Shown: positions 45,143 to 54,298, counted from the stretch's first letter. The stretch: 64,000 nucleotides of DNA from Rhizobiales bacterium dw_265 (GCA_018449595.1 JAAVUU010000002.1:558001-622000); one strand, 5' to 3'. Notes: generated from the letters alone by a model not told the origin. A program made the numbers and translations.

Positions 45143-46066
45143 TTAAAAATGCCGATAGCCCGGCTTCGGCAGCACGACTTCGCCGCCCTTGAGAAGGAAG
45201 CTGACGCCCGCGCCCGCTTCGACATGGCCGATGCGGGTGAACGGCCCTTCCAGTCCCGCGGGCCCGGTAAAGGCGACCTGATAGTCATCGCCCGCCGTCA
45301 CGGCGCGGCGCACCGCATTGTCGCCCCACAGCTTCTTCAGGGCGGCGGAGACCGGCACAAGTTCGCCCTCCACCACAATGCGAACACCCGATGACAGGGC
45401 GACATGCCCCAGGTCGGCGATCAGGCCGTCCGACACGTCCACGCTGGCATGGGCGATGGCGCGCAGCCGCGGCGCGAACCCGACAGGCGGCTGCGGCACA
45501 CGATAGCTTGCGATCAAACTGTCGCGATCCGCATCGGTCAGGCTGTGAATCTCGCGGCGGAAGATGGCGAGGCCGCCGCCGGAATCCCCGATGCAGCCGG
45601 TGACATAGACATGGTCGCCGGCCTGCGCCCCGCCGCGCGTCACCATCGCGCCCTGGGGCACAAAACCGAAAGCGGTGATGGCGATGGAGAAAGGCCCGTC
45701 GGTGGCGCTGGTGTCGCCGCCCAGAAGCGTGATGGCAAAGGTTTTCTGGTCCTGCGCCAGGCCGTCGGCAAAGTCCGCCAGCCAGTCCGGCGTCACCGTC
45801 CCCGGCAGCGACAGGTTCAGCAGGTAATGCGCCGGCACGGCGCCCTTGGCGGCAAGGTCCGACAGGTTCACCCGCAGCGCCTTCTGCGCGATGGTGGCGG
45901 GCGGATCGAAGCCGAAAAAGTCCACGCCTTCGGTGATGGCGTCGGTGGTCACCACCAGGTCGCAGCCGGGATGCTGCGGCACCACCGCCGCATCGTCCTT
46001 CAGGCCGAAGGCGCCCTCGCCCGCCAGCGGCGCGAAGTATTTGGCGATTATTCCAAATTCATCCAT
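45143..46066 (-). CDS. thiL: Thiamine-monophosphate kinase
   Basis: The protein is 307 aa starting MDEFGIIAKYFAPLAGE at 46066, with AGGG upstream. It phosphorylates thiamine monophosphate to the active diphosphate. Family motifs are GLKDDAAVV, TTDAITEGVDFF, ALRVNLSDLAAKGA, LLGGDTSATDGPFSI, GDHVYVTGCIGDSGGGLAI, ASVDVSDGLIADLGH and TAGDDYQVAF. In alphaproteobacteria thiL normally follows nusB directly; here two other genes lie between them. Confidence 0.95.
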   Translation of the reverse strand: MDEFGIIAKYFAPLAGEGAFGLKDDAAVVPQHPGCDLVVTTDAITEGVDFFGFDPPATIAQKALRVNLSDLAAKGAVPAHYLLNLSLPGTVTPDWLADFADGLAQDQKTFAITLLGGDTSATDGPFSIAITAFGFVPQGAMVTRGGAQAGDHVYVTGCIGDSGGGLAIFRREIHSLTDADRDSLIASYRVPQPPVGFAPRLRAIAHASVDVSDGLIADLGHVALSSGVRIVVEGELVPVSAALKKLWGDNAVRRAVTAGDDYQVAFTGPAGLEGPFTRIGHVEAGAGVSFLLKGGEVVLPKPGYRHF

Positions 46067-46085
46067 GCCCAACCCTAAAACAAAG

Positions 46086-46113
46086 AAGGCGGCGGTTCAA
46101 AAACCGCCGCCTT
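46086..46113 (-). terminator. Rho-independent terminator after the cupin gene
   Basis: AAGGCGGCGGTT (46086-46097) and AACCGCCGCCTT (46102-46113) form a perfect 12-bp stem with loop CAAA. On the minus strand it is followed by TTCTTTGTTTT. It lies 25 bp after the cupin stop and separates that gene from thiL. Confidence 0.88.
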
Positions 46114-46137
46114 CCCTGTAACGCAATCGGCGCCCGC

Positions 46138-47094
46138 TTAGTCGCCCGTCACTTCAAAGTTGTGCAGGATGGGCGGACGCGGGTTGAACGGAACGCGCGT
46201 GGACCAAGCGGCGCTGGGATCGTCGCCGGCGCGGTGCCAGCGGCCCTGGGCGGCGGTGATGATGTCGCCCGCTTCGGTCTTGAGGTAGGGCTCGCCCTCG
46301 ATCTTGATGCCGATGCTGCCTTCCATCACGAACCAGAACTCGGTCCAGCCGACATGGAAGTGACCCTTGTTGGTGTCCGGCGGCACGGGCGCGCCCTTGC
46401 CGCGCAGGATGTTCGAGGTGAAGTGGTCGTCCCACACGAACTTGCCGCCATAGGACTTATCGGTGCCGTTGAACTCCTTCATGTAATCCACATAGATCGG
46501 ATTGGAGTCCTTCTCCTTCGACGGGCCGGGCTGCTCGGTCACCTTCATATAGGTAAAGCCCTTGAGCGGATCGGGCGTCTCGCTGGCCGGATAGATCGGC
46601 TCGGAGCCGTTCTGGCGCACTTCGAAGCGCAGTGCGGGCGTCGAGCCCACATTCTCCAGGGTGAACAGGTGGCGGAAGGGCACATTGACCATGAAGCCCT
46701 TGGTGGCGACGAAGGGATCATAGCCGTCGATCGACACCTTGATCGAGCCGCCCCACACGATGAACACCACCCGGTCATCGGGATAGAAATGCGGCTTGCT
46801 CTTGAAGCCGGGCGCGACGGAAATATAGTCGGCCACCTGGTCCTTGTTGCGCACGATGGGCTGCACCCAGTCGGCCTGGCCCTTGTGTGCCGCCAGGATC
46901 TCCGACAGGCGCCACACCGGCTTGTTGGGCGCGGCATAGGGTGTCAGTTCGGTGGGCTTGGGCGCCCAGAACTGGCCGGTCATCTTCGGCTGCGTCACAG
47001 GCATGTCTTCCTTGCCGAGGAATTGCGCCGAGGCCGGCAGCGCCAACGCCGCCATCACGGCGGCGCCGAGCAGAAACTTGAACTTGGTCTTCAT
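46138..47094 (-). CDS. Secreted two-domain cupin protein
   Basis: The protein is 318 aa with a signal peptide (MKTKFKFLLGAAVMAALALP, cleavage after ASA). Two cupin-like beta-barrels follow. The first shows KSKPHFYPDDRVVFIVWGG and VNVPFRHLFTLENVG; the second shows NKGHFHVGWTEFWFVMEGS, GDIITAAQGRWHRAG, with HxH...E and H as probable metal ligands. The substrate is unknown. It lies downstream of a secreted HpcH-type aldolase (195-bp gap); both are periplasmic. A strong terminator follows. Confidence 0.82.
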   Translation of the reverse strand: MKTKFKFLLGAAVMAALALPASAQFLGKEDMPVTQPKMTGQFWAPKPTELTPYAAPNKPVWRLSEILAAHKGQADWVQPIVRNKDQVADYISVAPGFKSKPHFYPDDRVVFIVWGGSIKVSIDGYDPFVATKGFMVNVPFRHLFTLENVGSTPALRFEVRQNGSEPIYPASETPDPLKGFTYMKVTEQPGPSKEKDSNPIYVDYMKEFNGTDKSYGGKFVWDDHFTSNILRGKGAPVPPDTNKGHFHVGWTEFWFVMEGSIGIKIEGEPYLKTEAGDIITAAQGRWHRAGDDPSAAWSTRVPFNPRPPILHNFEVTGD

Positions 47095-47245
47095 ACGTTA
47101 CTCCAGTGGTTGATCGTTGTGCCGGTGGTACGGCGAATTTCGAGATGGCGCTTTATCGCGCGGTTTCCGTTCCCTGTTCTTTATATACAGACTGTGCCGT
47201 GCATTTGGCGGGCCCGCAAGCAAACTCGCCATTCGCAGATGCGAA

Positions 47246-47271
47246 GGCGGCGACGCATTTGTGTCGCCGCC
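47246..47271 (-). terminator. Hairpin after the HpcH-type aldolase gene
   Basis: GGCGGCGAC (47246-47254) and GTCGCCGCC (47263-47271) form a perfect 9-bp stem with an 8-nt loop, 18 bp past the aldolase stop on the minus strand. The downstream T content is low, so termination may be partial and let transcription continue into the cupin gene. Confidence 0.6.
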
Positions 47272-47289
47272 CGATTTCATCGGAGCCTC

Positions 47290-48402
47290 TTAAACGGGCA
47301 TTTTCCGCTTGGTGAATTCGCGGCCCTCGATGGCGGCGTCCTCGCCGCATTCCAGCACCATGGCGCCATCCTTGATCTGCTTGATGATGTAGTCCGACGA
47401 ATTCTTGTCGGTGTTGGCGGCGTTGAGGAACATCACCTTGTTCTGCTTGCACAGGTCCAGCACCTTCTGGCGCACCTTCACCATCTCCGGCATGTCCATG
47501 ATATTGGGCGGGCGGGTGCCGTCTTCGGGCATCACGTCCAGCCCATAGAGCCAGTAGCTGTGATCGCCCGGCCCCCATTCCGCCATCGAAAGACCCGGCA
47601 GCGCCAGGGTGCCGTCCACCTGCTGGTCGGCATAGGTGTCTTCGATCTTGACGCCGAAGATCAGCTCGCCCTTGGGATTGAGCGGCCACAGGTCGGCCAG
47701 GTGATTGTACTTGAAGGTGTCCACGCCCCAGATCTGCGCCGCATAGCCGGCGGAAGAGCCGCGCAGGCCGCGCATCGGCAGGTCCTTGATGCCGGGCCGC
47801 TTGAAAGGATAGCGGCAGCCCATCTGCATGGTGGTCTGCACCGCCTTGGTATCGCGGGCATGGCACTGGTGGATGCCGTGAACGCCGCAATCCAGCAGCT
47901 GACTCAGCACCCAGGTGTTGGCGCGGGCATAGGGCTCATCCAGTCCGATGATGCCGGTCTCCACGAACACCGCCGGGGTGCGATGGCCGGAACGGGTCGG
48001 GCCGCCGTCCACCAGGCCGCGCATGAATTCGCGCAGCTGGGAGAAATCCACCGCGCCATGTTCCATCTCGACATTGATGGCGTCGTACCAGGTGCGCGCC
48101 ATCTTCACGCCCTGGGCATAGGGGTCCACGCCCGGACCCAGGCCCGAGCCGTTGTAATAGATCGGCTGGCCGTCTTCCCACAGCTCGATCGCCTTGTTGA
48201 TGCGGCGCGGCTTGTAGCCATAGTCCACCGTCGAGGGCTGGACATTCTTGCTGACGAAATCGCGCTGGTTGACATTGACCGGGCCGCCGGGACGCCGCGC
48301 CTGGGCCTGCGCCTTGCCCGTCGCCAGCCCCGCAGCCGCGCCGACGCCCGCGGCCCCGATCCCGGCGGCAAGACCCAGAAAATCGCGCTTCTTCATGTCC
48401 AT
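47290..48402 (-). CDS. Secreted HpcH/HpaI aldolase/citrate lyase-like protein
   Basis: The protein is 370 aa starting MDMKKRDFLGLAAGIGAAG at 48402, with AGGGAG upstream. The N-terminus is a Tat-like signal (KKRDFLG; lysine-arginine instead of two arginines). The TIM-barrel HpcH/HpaI domain contains NVEMEHGAVDFSQLREFMRG, FVETGIIGLDEPYARANTWV, VHGIHQCHARDTKAVQTTMQ, GVKIEDTYADQ and GLSMAEWGPGDHS. Family enzymes cleave 2-keto-3-deoxy acids with a divalent metal, but the secreted versions have no assigned substrate. It and the cupin gene separate nusB from thiL. Confidence 0.82.
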   Translation of the reverse strand: MDMKKRDFLGLAAGIGAAGVGAAAGLATGKAQAQARRPGGPVNVNQRDFVSKNVQPSTVDYGYKPRRINKAIELWEDGQPIYYNGSGLGPGVDPYAQGVKMARTWYDAINVEMEHGAVDFSQLREFMRGLVDGGPTRSGHRTPAVFVETGIIGLDEPYARANTWVLSQLLDCGVHGIHQCHARDTKAVQTTMQMGCRYPFKRPGIKDLPMRGLRGSSAGYAAQIWGVDTFKYNHLADLWPLNPKGELIFGVKIEDTYADQQVDGTLALPGLSMAEWGPGDHSYWLYGLDVMPEDGTRPPNIMDMPEMVKVRQKVLDLCKQNKVMFLNAANTDKNSSDYIIKQIKDGAMVLECGEDAAIEGREFTKRKMPV

Positions 48403-48583
48403 GGAATCTCCCTGAAAATCGCTTTGGCGGTTTTTGTTTATGCGAAACACTAACCCGCGCCCGCGCCGGGCGCAGCGGAAAAACATTTTGCAGGTGCGAG
48501 AAGTGCTTGTTTAAGGGGCAGAAGCAGACTGCTGCGCGATTTCGCCACGCGCTTTTGGCGACAAAAAGACAGACTTTTTGCGT

Positions 48584-49066
48584 CTAAAAATTCAATTCGT
48601 CATCCGGCACGGGAAGACCGAACTCGGCGGCCCGCTTGCGGCGCGCGATGGTGTCGAGCGCGGCATTGACGAAGCCCGGCTCGTCGCCGCCGAAGAAGGC
48701 GCCGGCCACGGCGACATATTCATCGATCACCACCTTGGCCGGCACGTCGCGGCGCGCCACCAGTTCATAGACGCCGCAGCGCAGGATGGCGCGCAGGATG
48801 GAATCCACCCGCTCCAGCTTCCACTTTTCGGACAGCGTGGCGGCGATGGCGCGGTCGATCTCGACCTGGTGCGGCGGCACGCCCTGGACGATGGAGATGA
48901 AGAAGCCTTCGTCCGGCACCGCCGGCAGTTCGGCGAAGCGGAACTCGACGAATTCCCGGACCACATCCTCGGCGCCGCCGCCCGCCATTTCCATCTGGTA
49001 GAGCGCCTGCACCGCGCCCAGCCGGGCGGCATGGCGCGTATCGGCGCGGCTTTCGGTGTCGCTCAT
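48584..49066 (-). CDS. nusB: Transcription antitermination factor NusB
   Basis: The protein is 160 aa. The helical NusB domain shows RHAARLGAVQALYQMEM (residues about 12-28), WKLERVDSILRAILRCGVYEL and AKVVIDEYVAVAGAFFGGDEPGFVNAALDTIAR. It pairs with NusE (S10) on boxA RNA for rRNA antitermination. The ATG overlaps the ribH stop (ATGA). Downstream (48541-48583) lies AT-rich sequence with CAAAAAG/CTTTTTG arms that could terminate transcription. Confidence 0.96.
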   Translation of the reverse strand: MSDTESRADTRHAARLGAVQALYQMEMAGGGAEDVVREFVEFRFAELPAVPDEGFFISIVQGVPPHQVEIDRAIAATLSEKWKLERVDSILRAILRCGVYELVARRDVPAKVVIDEYVAVAGAFFGGDEPGFVNAALDTIARRKRAAEFGLPVPDDELNF

Positions 49067-49476
49067 CGCGCGCCGCGCTCGCCCAGGGTGACCAGCGCCA
49101 GCGCGGCGCGTCCGGCGCCGCCGCCGATGTCGTGGCTGATGGCCAGGTCGTGGGCCGCACCCTCGTCCGCCGCCAGCACGACGCCGCTGCCCAGGGCGAT
49201 GCCGCTCGCGCCCAGCGCCATCAGGCCGCGCAAGGTCTCGGCATAGAGCATGTCGGCGAGATGGGCCGGGCCGGTGACGCTGCCCAGCGCGACATAGCCG
49301 TCATACGGACGCGCACTGCGCACCGCGATGGCGATGGCGGCGGGAATTTCCAGCACCCCGGGCACCGCGACGCGCGTGAAATGCGCGCCGCCCTTTTCCA
49401 GCGCCGCCGTCGCGCCATCGACCAGCGCATCGGCGACTTCGGGGTGATAGCGCGCTTCGACGATAAGAATGTTCAT
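49063..49476 (-). CDS. ribH: Divergent 6,7-dimethyl-8-ribityllumazine synthase (RibH)
   Basis: The protein is 137 aa starting MNILIVEARYHPEVADALVD at 49476. The family fold is clear from FTRVAVPGVLEIPAAIAIAV and YDGYVALGSV. The next motif, normally V-I-R-G-E-T-x-H-F, reads VTGPAHLADML: a histidine remains, but R, G-E-T and F are gone. The late G-D-K-G-G-G-A-A segment reads HDIGGGAGRAA and lacks the usual lysine. It may be inactive or altered in substrate. The place between nrdR and nusB is normal for ribH, but ribD, ribE and ribBA are missing here. Confidence 0.8.
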   Translation of the reverse strand: MNILIVEARYHPEVADALVDGATAALEKGGAHFTRVAVPGVLEIPAAIAIAVRSARPYDGYVALGSVTGPAHLADMLYAETLRGLMALGASGIALGSGVVLAADEGAAHDLAISHDIGGGAGRAALALVTLGERGAR

Positions 49477-49492
49477 ATCAAGCTCAAGTCCG

Positions 49493-49584
49493 CCTCCCCC
49501 TTCATGCGAAGCATGGCAAGGGGGAGGTGGCGGCAAGGAGGCGTTTGCGGAACGCAAACCCGACTTGCTGCCGGAGGGGGTTCA
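49493..49584. repeat. Palindromic intergenic repeat, family II copy 2
   Basis: CCTCCCCCTT (49493-49502) and AAGGGGGAGG (49518-49527) form a perfect 10-bp stem. A GCGTTTGCGGAACGCAAAC stem and a closing GACTTGCTGCCGGAGGGGGTTC follow. The element fills the gap between nrdR and ribH and resembles the copy at 42223-42308. Confidence 0.7.
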
Positions 49585-49589
49585 AAAAA

Positions 49590-50051
49590 TCAGTCCTTGT
49601 CATTCCCGTCGAGTTCGCCGATCAGCGCCTCGAAATCGCGGGTTTCGCGGAAATTCTTGTAGACCGAGGCGAAGCGCACATAGGCCACTTTGTCCAGGCT
49701 GGCCAGCGCCTGCATCACCAGTTCGCCGATCACATTGGCCGGTATCTCGTTCTCGCCCATGGATTCCAGGCGGCGCACGATGCCGGTGACGGTGCGCTCC
49801 ACCCGCTCGCGCTCCACCGGGCGCTTGCGCAGGGCATGGTTGATGGAGCGTTCCAGCTTGTCGCGGTCGAAGGCTTCGCGGCGGCCATTCTTCTTGAGGA
49901 CGATCAGTTCGCGCAGTTGCACCCGCTCGAAGGTGGTGAAGCGGCCGCCGCATTCCGGGCAATGGCGGCGGCGGCGAATGGCGGAATTGTCCTCGGAAGG
50001 CCGCGAGTCCTTCACTTGGGAATCTTCATGTCCGCAGAAAGGGCAGCGCAT
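49590..50051 (-). CDS. nrdR: Transcriptional repressor NrdR
   Basis: The protein is 153 aa starting [20 protein letters not shown]. The N-terminal zinc ribbon (CPFCG...CPECGGRF) and the ATP-cone domain ([20 protein letters not shown] onward) are complete. It senses dATP/ATP and represses ribonucleotide reductase genes at NrdR boxes. It is 12 bp downstream of glyA, the usual alphaproteobacterial pair. Confidence 0.97.
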   Translation of the reverse strand: MRCPFCGHEDSQVKDSRPSEDNSAIRRRRHCPECGGRFTTFERVQLRELIVLKKNGRREAFDRDKLERSINHALRKRPVERERVERTVTGIVRRLESMGENEIPANVIGELVMQALASLDKVAYVRFASVYKNFRETRDFEALIGELDGNDKD

Positions 50052-50063
50052 TTCGGCCTCTTG

Positions 50064-51356
50064 TTATCGGTAGATGGGGAAGCGGGCGCACAGCTCGCTC
50101 ACCCGGCGGGCGACGCTCTGCTCCACCTGCGCATCACCCTCTTCGTTTTTGGCCACCGCGTCCACCACTTCCACGATCAGCTTGCCGATCTCGCGGAATT
50201 CCGCGACGCCGAAGCCGCGTGTGGTGCCGGCCGGCGAACCCAGCCGGATGCCCGAGGTGATGACGGCCTTTTCGGTGTCGAAGGGCACGGCGTTCTTGTT
50301 GCAGGTGATGCCGGCGCGATCCAGCGCATGTTCGGTGGGGCGGCCCTTGGCGCCCTTGGGGCGCAGGTCCACCAGCATCAGATGGGTGTCGGTGCCGCCG
50401 GTGACGATGTCGAGGCCCGAAACTTTCAGCACCTCGGCCAGGGCCTTTGCGTTCTCCACCACATTGCGCGCATAGGTCTTGAATTCCGGCTTCAGCGCCT
50501 CGCCGAAGGCCACCGCCTTGGCGGCGATGACATGCATCAGCGGGCCGCCCTGCAAGCCGGGAAACACCGCGGAATTGAATTTCTTGCCCAGGTCGGCGTC
50601 GTTGGACAGGATCATGCCGCCGCGCGGGCCGCGCAGGGTCTTGTGGGTGGTGGTGGTCACCACATGGGCATGCGGCACCGGACTGGGATGCGCCCCGCCC
50701 GCCACCAGGCCGGCGAAATGCGCCATGTCCACCATGAAGTAAGCGCCGATTTCGTCGGCGATGGCACGGAAGGCGGCGAAGTCGATCTGGCGGGCATAGG
50801 CCGAGCCGCCGGCCAGGATCAGCTTGGGCCTGTGCTCCCGCGCCAGGGCCGCGACCTGGTCCATGTCGATGCGCTGGTCGTCCTTCTTCACCGTGTAGGG
50901 GATCGGCTTGAACCACTTGCCGGAATAGTTGGCGGGATGGCCGTGGGTGAGGTGCCCGCCCGCCGCCAGGTCCAGGCCCATGAAGCTGTCGCCCGGCTGC
51001 AGCAGGGCATAGAAGACCTCCTGGTTGGCGTTGGCGCCGGAATGGGGCTGGACATTGGCATAGCTGGCGCCGAACAGCTGGCGGGCGCGGTCGATGGCCA
51101 GTTGCTCGGTCACGTCCACATATTCGCAGCCGCCGTAATAGCGCTTGCCGGGATAGCCCTCGGCATACTTGTTGGTCAGCACCGAGCCCTGGGCTTCCAG
51201 CACTGCCTTGGAGACGATGTTTTCCGATGCGATCAGTTCGATCTTGTGGCGCTGGCGGTTCAGTTCATCCTGGATCGAGGAAAAGACCTCGGGATCGGCG
51301 GCTTCCAGCCCCTGGGTGAAAAACAGGGACTCCACGGGATTCGCGACAGCCGACAT
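50064..51356 (-). CDS. glyA: Serine hydroxymethyltransferase
   Basis: The protein is 430 aa. It converts serine and tetrahydrofolate to glycine and methylene-tetrahydrofolate. Signatures: [57 protein letters not shown], the PLP lysine in [17 protein letters not shown], and [16 protein letters not shown]. Length is standard. The 214-bp divergent region toward mucR should hold both promoters; CAGTG/CACTG arms lie at 51546-51559 on the mucR side. Confidence 0.98.
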   Translation of the reverse strand: MSAVANPVESLFFTQGLEAADPEVFSSIQDELNRQRHKIELIASENIVSKAVLEAQGSVLTNKYAEGYPGKRYYGGCEYVDVTEQLAIDRARQLFGASYANVQPHSGANANQEVFYALLQPGDSFMGLDLAAGGHLTHGHPANYSGKWFKPIPYTVKKDDQRIDMDQVAALAREHRPKLILAGGSAYARQIDFAAFRAIADEIGAYFMVDMAHFAGLVAGGAHPSPVPHAHVVTTTTHKTLRGPRGGMILSNDADLGKKFNSAVFPGLQGGPLMHVIAAKAVAFGEALKPEFKTYARNVVENAKALAEVLKVSGLDIVTGGTDTHLMLVDLRPKGAKGRPTEHALDRAGITCNKNAVPFDTEKAVITSGIRLGSPAGTTRGFGVAEFREIGKLIVEVVDAVAKNEEGDAQVEQSVARRVSELCARFPIYR

Positions 51357-51570
51357 GAATGCCTCATTTGCAACGGGACGAAAACCGGGGGCCGATGTTG
51401 CGCCCCAGCGCAGGAATGGCGGATTTACCCCCTTCCCGGCACCAAATCTAGCGTTTCATGCGGGAATTGAAGCACATCAACCAAGCGCCCGGAAAAGCTT
51501 GGATTTCTTCCCGCGCTGTCTGTCATAAGACCGCAGGGCGGATTACAGTGTAGGCACTGAAAACACGACA

Positions 51571-52005
51571 ATGGCCAAAGACAGCGAAGACGACATCCTG
51601 AAGATGGTGACCGAGATCGTCGCCGCCTTTGTCAGCAAGAACTCCGTGGCGGCCAGCGAGCTGCCGGGCATCATCAAGAATGTCCATGCCACCCTGGGCG
51701 GCTTCGCCAATGGGACAAGCCCGGTGGAAGGGGGCACCGCCCCGCGCCCGCCGGCGGTGGCGGTCAGGAAGTCGGTGCAGCCCGACTACATCGTCTGCCT
51801 GGAAGACGGCAAGAAGCTGAAGATGCTCAAGCGCTACCTGCGCTCGCGCTACAAGATGACGCCGGACGAATATCGCGCCCGCTGGAACCTGCCGCCCGAC
51901 TATCCGATGGTGGCGCCCAACTATGCCCAGAAGCGCAGCGACTTCGCCAAGAAGATCGGCCTGGGCAAGGGCGGCGACCGCAAGGGCAAGCGGCGCAAAA
52001 GCTAG
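51571..52005 (+). CDS. MucR/Ros-family transcriptional regulator lacking zinc ligands
   Basis: The protein is 144 aa. The N-terminal helices (LKMVTEIVAAFVSKNSVAAS, ELPGIIKNVHATLGG) are the MucR oligomerisation region and RKSVQPDYIVCLEDGKKLKM plus LKRYLRSRYKMTPDEYRARW is the Ros/MucR DNA-binding domain. In classical members the metal is held by C-x2-C or C-x2-D plus two histidines (LKRHL...H). Here only the first Cys and an Asp remain; the histidine positions are Tyr, Arg and Tyr. Zinc-free members of the family are known. It is expected to be a global H-NS-like silencer of surface genes. Confidence 0.88.
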   Translation: MAKDSEDDILKMVTEIVAAFVSKNSVAASELPGIIKNVHATLGGFANGTSPVEGGTAPRPPAVAVRKSVQPDYIVCLEDGKKLKMLKRYLRSRYKMTPDEYRARWNLPPDYPMVAPNYAQKRSDFAKKIGLGKGGDRKGKRRKS

Positions 52006-52184
52006 GGCTGCTTCTTCAGGACATATTCCAGCTTGCGGCGCGCGGCCTGCACCATGGCGGCCTGGGGCGCGTTGGCGGGGCCGATCACGCTGGCCTCGAC
52101 GCCTGTCACCGGATCAATGGCCGTGGCCTTGACCACGTTCCCCCGGATGACGAACTCGACGTAGATACCGCCAGGCTGCGCCAC
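52002..52184 (-). CDS. DUF6898-type small protein coupled to hemA
   Basis: The protein is 60 aa from a GTG start at 52184 that shares one base with the hemA stop (TAGTG). It encodes MAQPGGIYVEFVIRGNVVKA, then TAIDPVTGVEASVIGPANAP and QAAMVQAARRKLEYVLKKQP. The IYVEF, VKxTAIDxxTGxE and KLEYVLK pattern is that of DUF6898 proteins, small alphaproteobacterial proteins of unknown role. Its stop overlaps the convergent mucR stop by four bases. Real gene on the strength of the pattern and coupling. Confidence 0.78.
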   Translation of the reverse strand: MAQPGGIYVEFVIRGNVVKATAIDPVTGVEASVIGPANAPQAAMVQAARRKLEYVLKKQP

Positions 52185-53419
52185 TAGGCGGCGCGGGCGA
52201 TCTTGTGGGCGTCCCACACTTCCACCAGCGCCTCGACCAGCGCGTCCATCATGGCGTTGCTGTGCGCCGGGCTGGGCGTGAAGCGCAGCCGCTCGGTGCC
52301 GCGCGGCACGGTGGGATAGTTGATCGGCTGCACATAGATGCCGTGATCCTTCAACAGCGAATCCGACACCGATTTGCACAGCGCCGCGTCCCCCACCATC
52401 AGCGGCACGATATGGCTGGGACTGTCCATCACCGGCAGCCCGGCATCGGCGAACCTGGCCTTCAGGGAGGCGGCGCGTTCCGCCAGCTTTTCGCGTTCCA
52501 CATCGCTGGATTTGAGATGCCGGATCGAGGCCAGGGTGCCCGCGGCGATCACCGGCGCCAGCGAGGTGGTGAAGATGAAGCCTGGGGCAAAGCTGCGGAT
52601 GCAGTCCACCATCTCGGCCGAAGCGGCGATATAGCCGCCCATCACGCCAAAGGCCTTGGCCAGGGTGCCTTCCACGATATCGATGCGGTGCATGGTGCCG
52701 TCGCGGCCCGCCACGCCCGCGCCGCGCGGCCCGTACAGGCCCACGCCATGGACTTCGTCGATATAGGTCAGGGCGCCGTATTTCTCGGCCAGGTCGCAGA
52801 TGGCGGCGGTGGGCGAGAACTCCCCCTCCATCGAATAGACGCTTTCAAAGGCGATCAGCTTGGGCGCCGCCGGATTGGCCGCCGCCAGCAACTCTTCCAG
52901 ATGGGCCATGTCGTTGTGGCGGAAGACATACTTGACGGCGCCGCCATGGCGGATGCCCTCGATCATCGAGGCATGGTTGAGTTCGTCGGAAAAGATGATC
53001 AGGCCGGGCAGCACCTTGGACAGGGTGGCGAGCGTTGCGTCATTGGAGACAAAGCCGCTGGTGAACAGCAGCGCGGCGTCCTTGCCGTGCAGGTCGGCCA
53101 GCTCACGCTCCAGTTCGACATGATAGTGGGTGGTGCCGGAGATGTTGCGGGTGCCGCCGGACCCGGCGCCCACCGCGTCCACCGCCTCGTGCATCGCCGC
53201 CAGCACCTTGGGATGCTGGCCCATGTTCAGATAATCGTTCGAACACCAGACGGTGATCGGCTGGCCCTTGTTGTCGATATAAGCAGCGTCGCCGGCGTGC
53301 AGTCCCGCCTTGGGAAAGGCGCCGCATTCGCGCAGTATGTCGGCGAACACACGATAGCGGCCTTCGCGCTTTAGGGCGGACAATGCGTCCTGGAAGCTGG
53401 ACTTGTAGGAAAAACCCAT
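52184..53419 (-). CDS. hemA: 5-aminolevulinate synthase
   Basis: The protein is 411 aa starting [20 protein letters not shown] at 53419. It joins glycine and succinyl-CoA to make 5-aminolevulinate, the first step of the C4 haem pathway that marks alphaproteobacteria. It is a PLP alpha-oxoamine synthase: [60 protein letters not shown], the PLP lysine in [18 protein letters not shown], and [19 protein letters not shown]. The next haem enzyme, hemB, lies in the same window. Confidence 0.98.
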   Translation of the reverse strand: MGFSYKSSFQDALSALKREGRYRVFADILRECGAFPKAGLHAGDAAYIDNKGQPITVWCSNDYLNMGQHPKVLAAMHEAVDAVGAGSGGTRNISGTTHYHVELERELADLHGKDAALLFTSGFVSNDATLATLSKVLPGLIIFSDELNHASMIEGIRHGGAVKYVFRHNDMAHLEELLAAANPAAPKLIAFESVYSMEGEFSPTAAICDLAEKYGALTYIDEVHGVGLYGPRGAGVAGRDGTMHRIDIVEGTLAKAFGVMGGYIAASAEMVDCIRSFAPGFIFTTSLAPVIAAGTLASIRHLKSSDVEREKLAERAASLKARFADAGLPVMDSPSHIVPLMVGDAALCKSVSDSLLKDHGIYVQPINYPTVPRGTERLRFTPSPAHSNAMMDALVEALVEVWDAHKIARAA

Positions 53420-53500
53420 GGAATTGACCTGTGTACCGGTCTTCACCTTCATCAGGCAGGATAGCCCGAAAGAAGTCTTTGATTCCACGCAATTTGTCAC

Positions 53501-54298
53501 ATGACTGTGCCCCATCTCAGCCCGCCCATGTGGGGCCTGGCCTTCGCGCTGGGCGCCAGCTTCCTGCTGTGGCTGGTGTCGCTGCGGCTGCGAGACGTCA
53601 GCATCATAGACATTTTCTGGGGGCCGGGAATCGCCGGTGTGGTGGATATCGCCGCCGTGCTGGGCCATGCGGGTGGTCCGCGGGCCTCTGCCGCCCTTTT
53701 CCTGGTGAATATCTGGGCGATTCGCCTGGCTGCCCATATCTTGTCCCGCCGCTCTTCTGTCGAAGGTGGGGGCGAGGATCACCGCTACGGCGCCATGCGC
53801 CAGGCCTATGGCGCCCGCTGGTGGTGGCAGAGCCTGTTCCAGGTGTTCTTTCTGCAAGCGATTCTCATCTGGTTCGTGCCCGCGCCCCTGGTCGCCGCCA
53901 CCCTCTCCAGCCGGGCGCCGCTGGGGCCGCTGGATTACGTCGGAATCGCCATCGCGGGCGCGGCGCTGGTGTTCGAAGCCATCGCCGATTTCCAGCTTGC
54001 GTCCTTCCGCGCCAATCCGGCCAACAAGGGCCAGGTGATGGACCGCGGGCTGTGGGGCTGGTCGCGCCATCCCAACTATTTCGGCGAGGCGATGATGTGG
54101 TGGGGCTATTTCATCATCGGATGGGCCGCCAGCCATCAATGGTGGATCATCCTGTCGCCGGCGCTGATCACGCTGCTGCTGCTGAAGGTTTCGGGCGTGT
54201 CGCTGATGGAAACCGATATCGCCGAGCGCCGGCCGGCCTATGCCGAATACAAGCGGCGGGTCAGCGCCTTCGTCCCCGCGCTGCCGAAAAGGAAATAG
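53501..54298 (+). CDS. DUF1295 membrane protein (steroid 5-alpha-reductase-like)
   Basis: The protein is 265 aa with six to seven membrane helices. The family signature is present: [19 protein letters not shown] at residues about 25-43, [25 protein letters not shown] and the C-terminal methyltransferase-like [24 protein letters not shown]. Related enzymes reduce double bonds or methylate isoprenoids and steroids; the substrate here is unknown. It is divergent from hemA (81-bp gap) and abuts the convergent DUF1345 gene without a gap. Confidence 0.9.
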   Translation: MTVPHLSPPMWGLAFALGASFLLWLVSLRLRDVSIIDIFWGPGIAGVVDIAAVLGHAGGPRASAALFLVNIWAIRLAAHILSRRSSVEGGGEDHRYGAMRQAYGARWWWQSLFQVFFLQAILIWFVPAPLVAATLSSRAPLGPLDYVGIAIAGAALVFEAIADFQLASFRANPANKGQVMDRGLWGWSRHPNYFGEAMMWWGYFIIGWAASHQWWIILSPALITLLLLKVSGVSLMETDIAERRPAYAEYKRRVSAFVPALPKRK

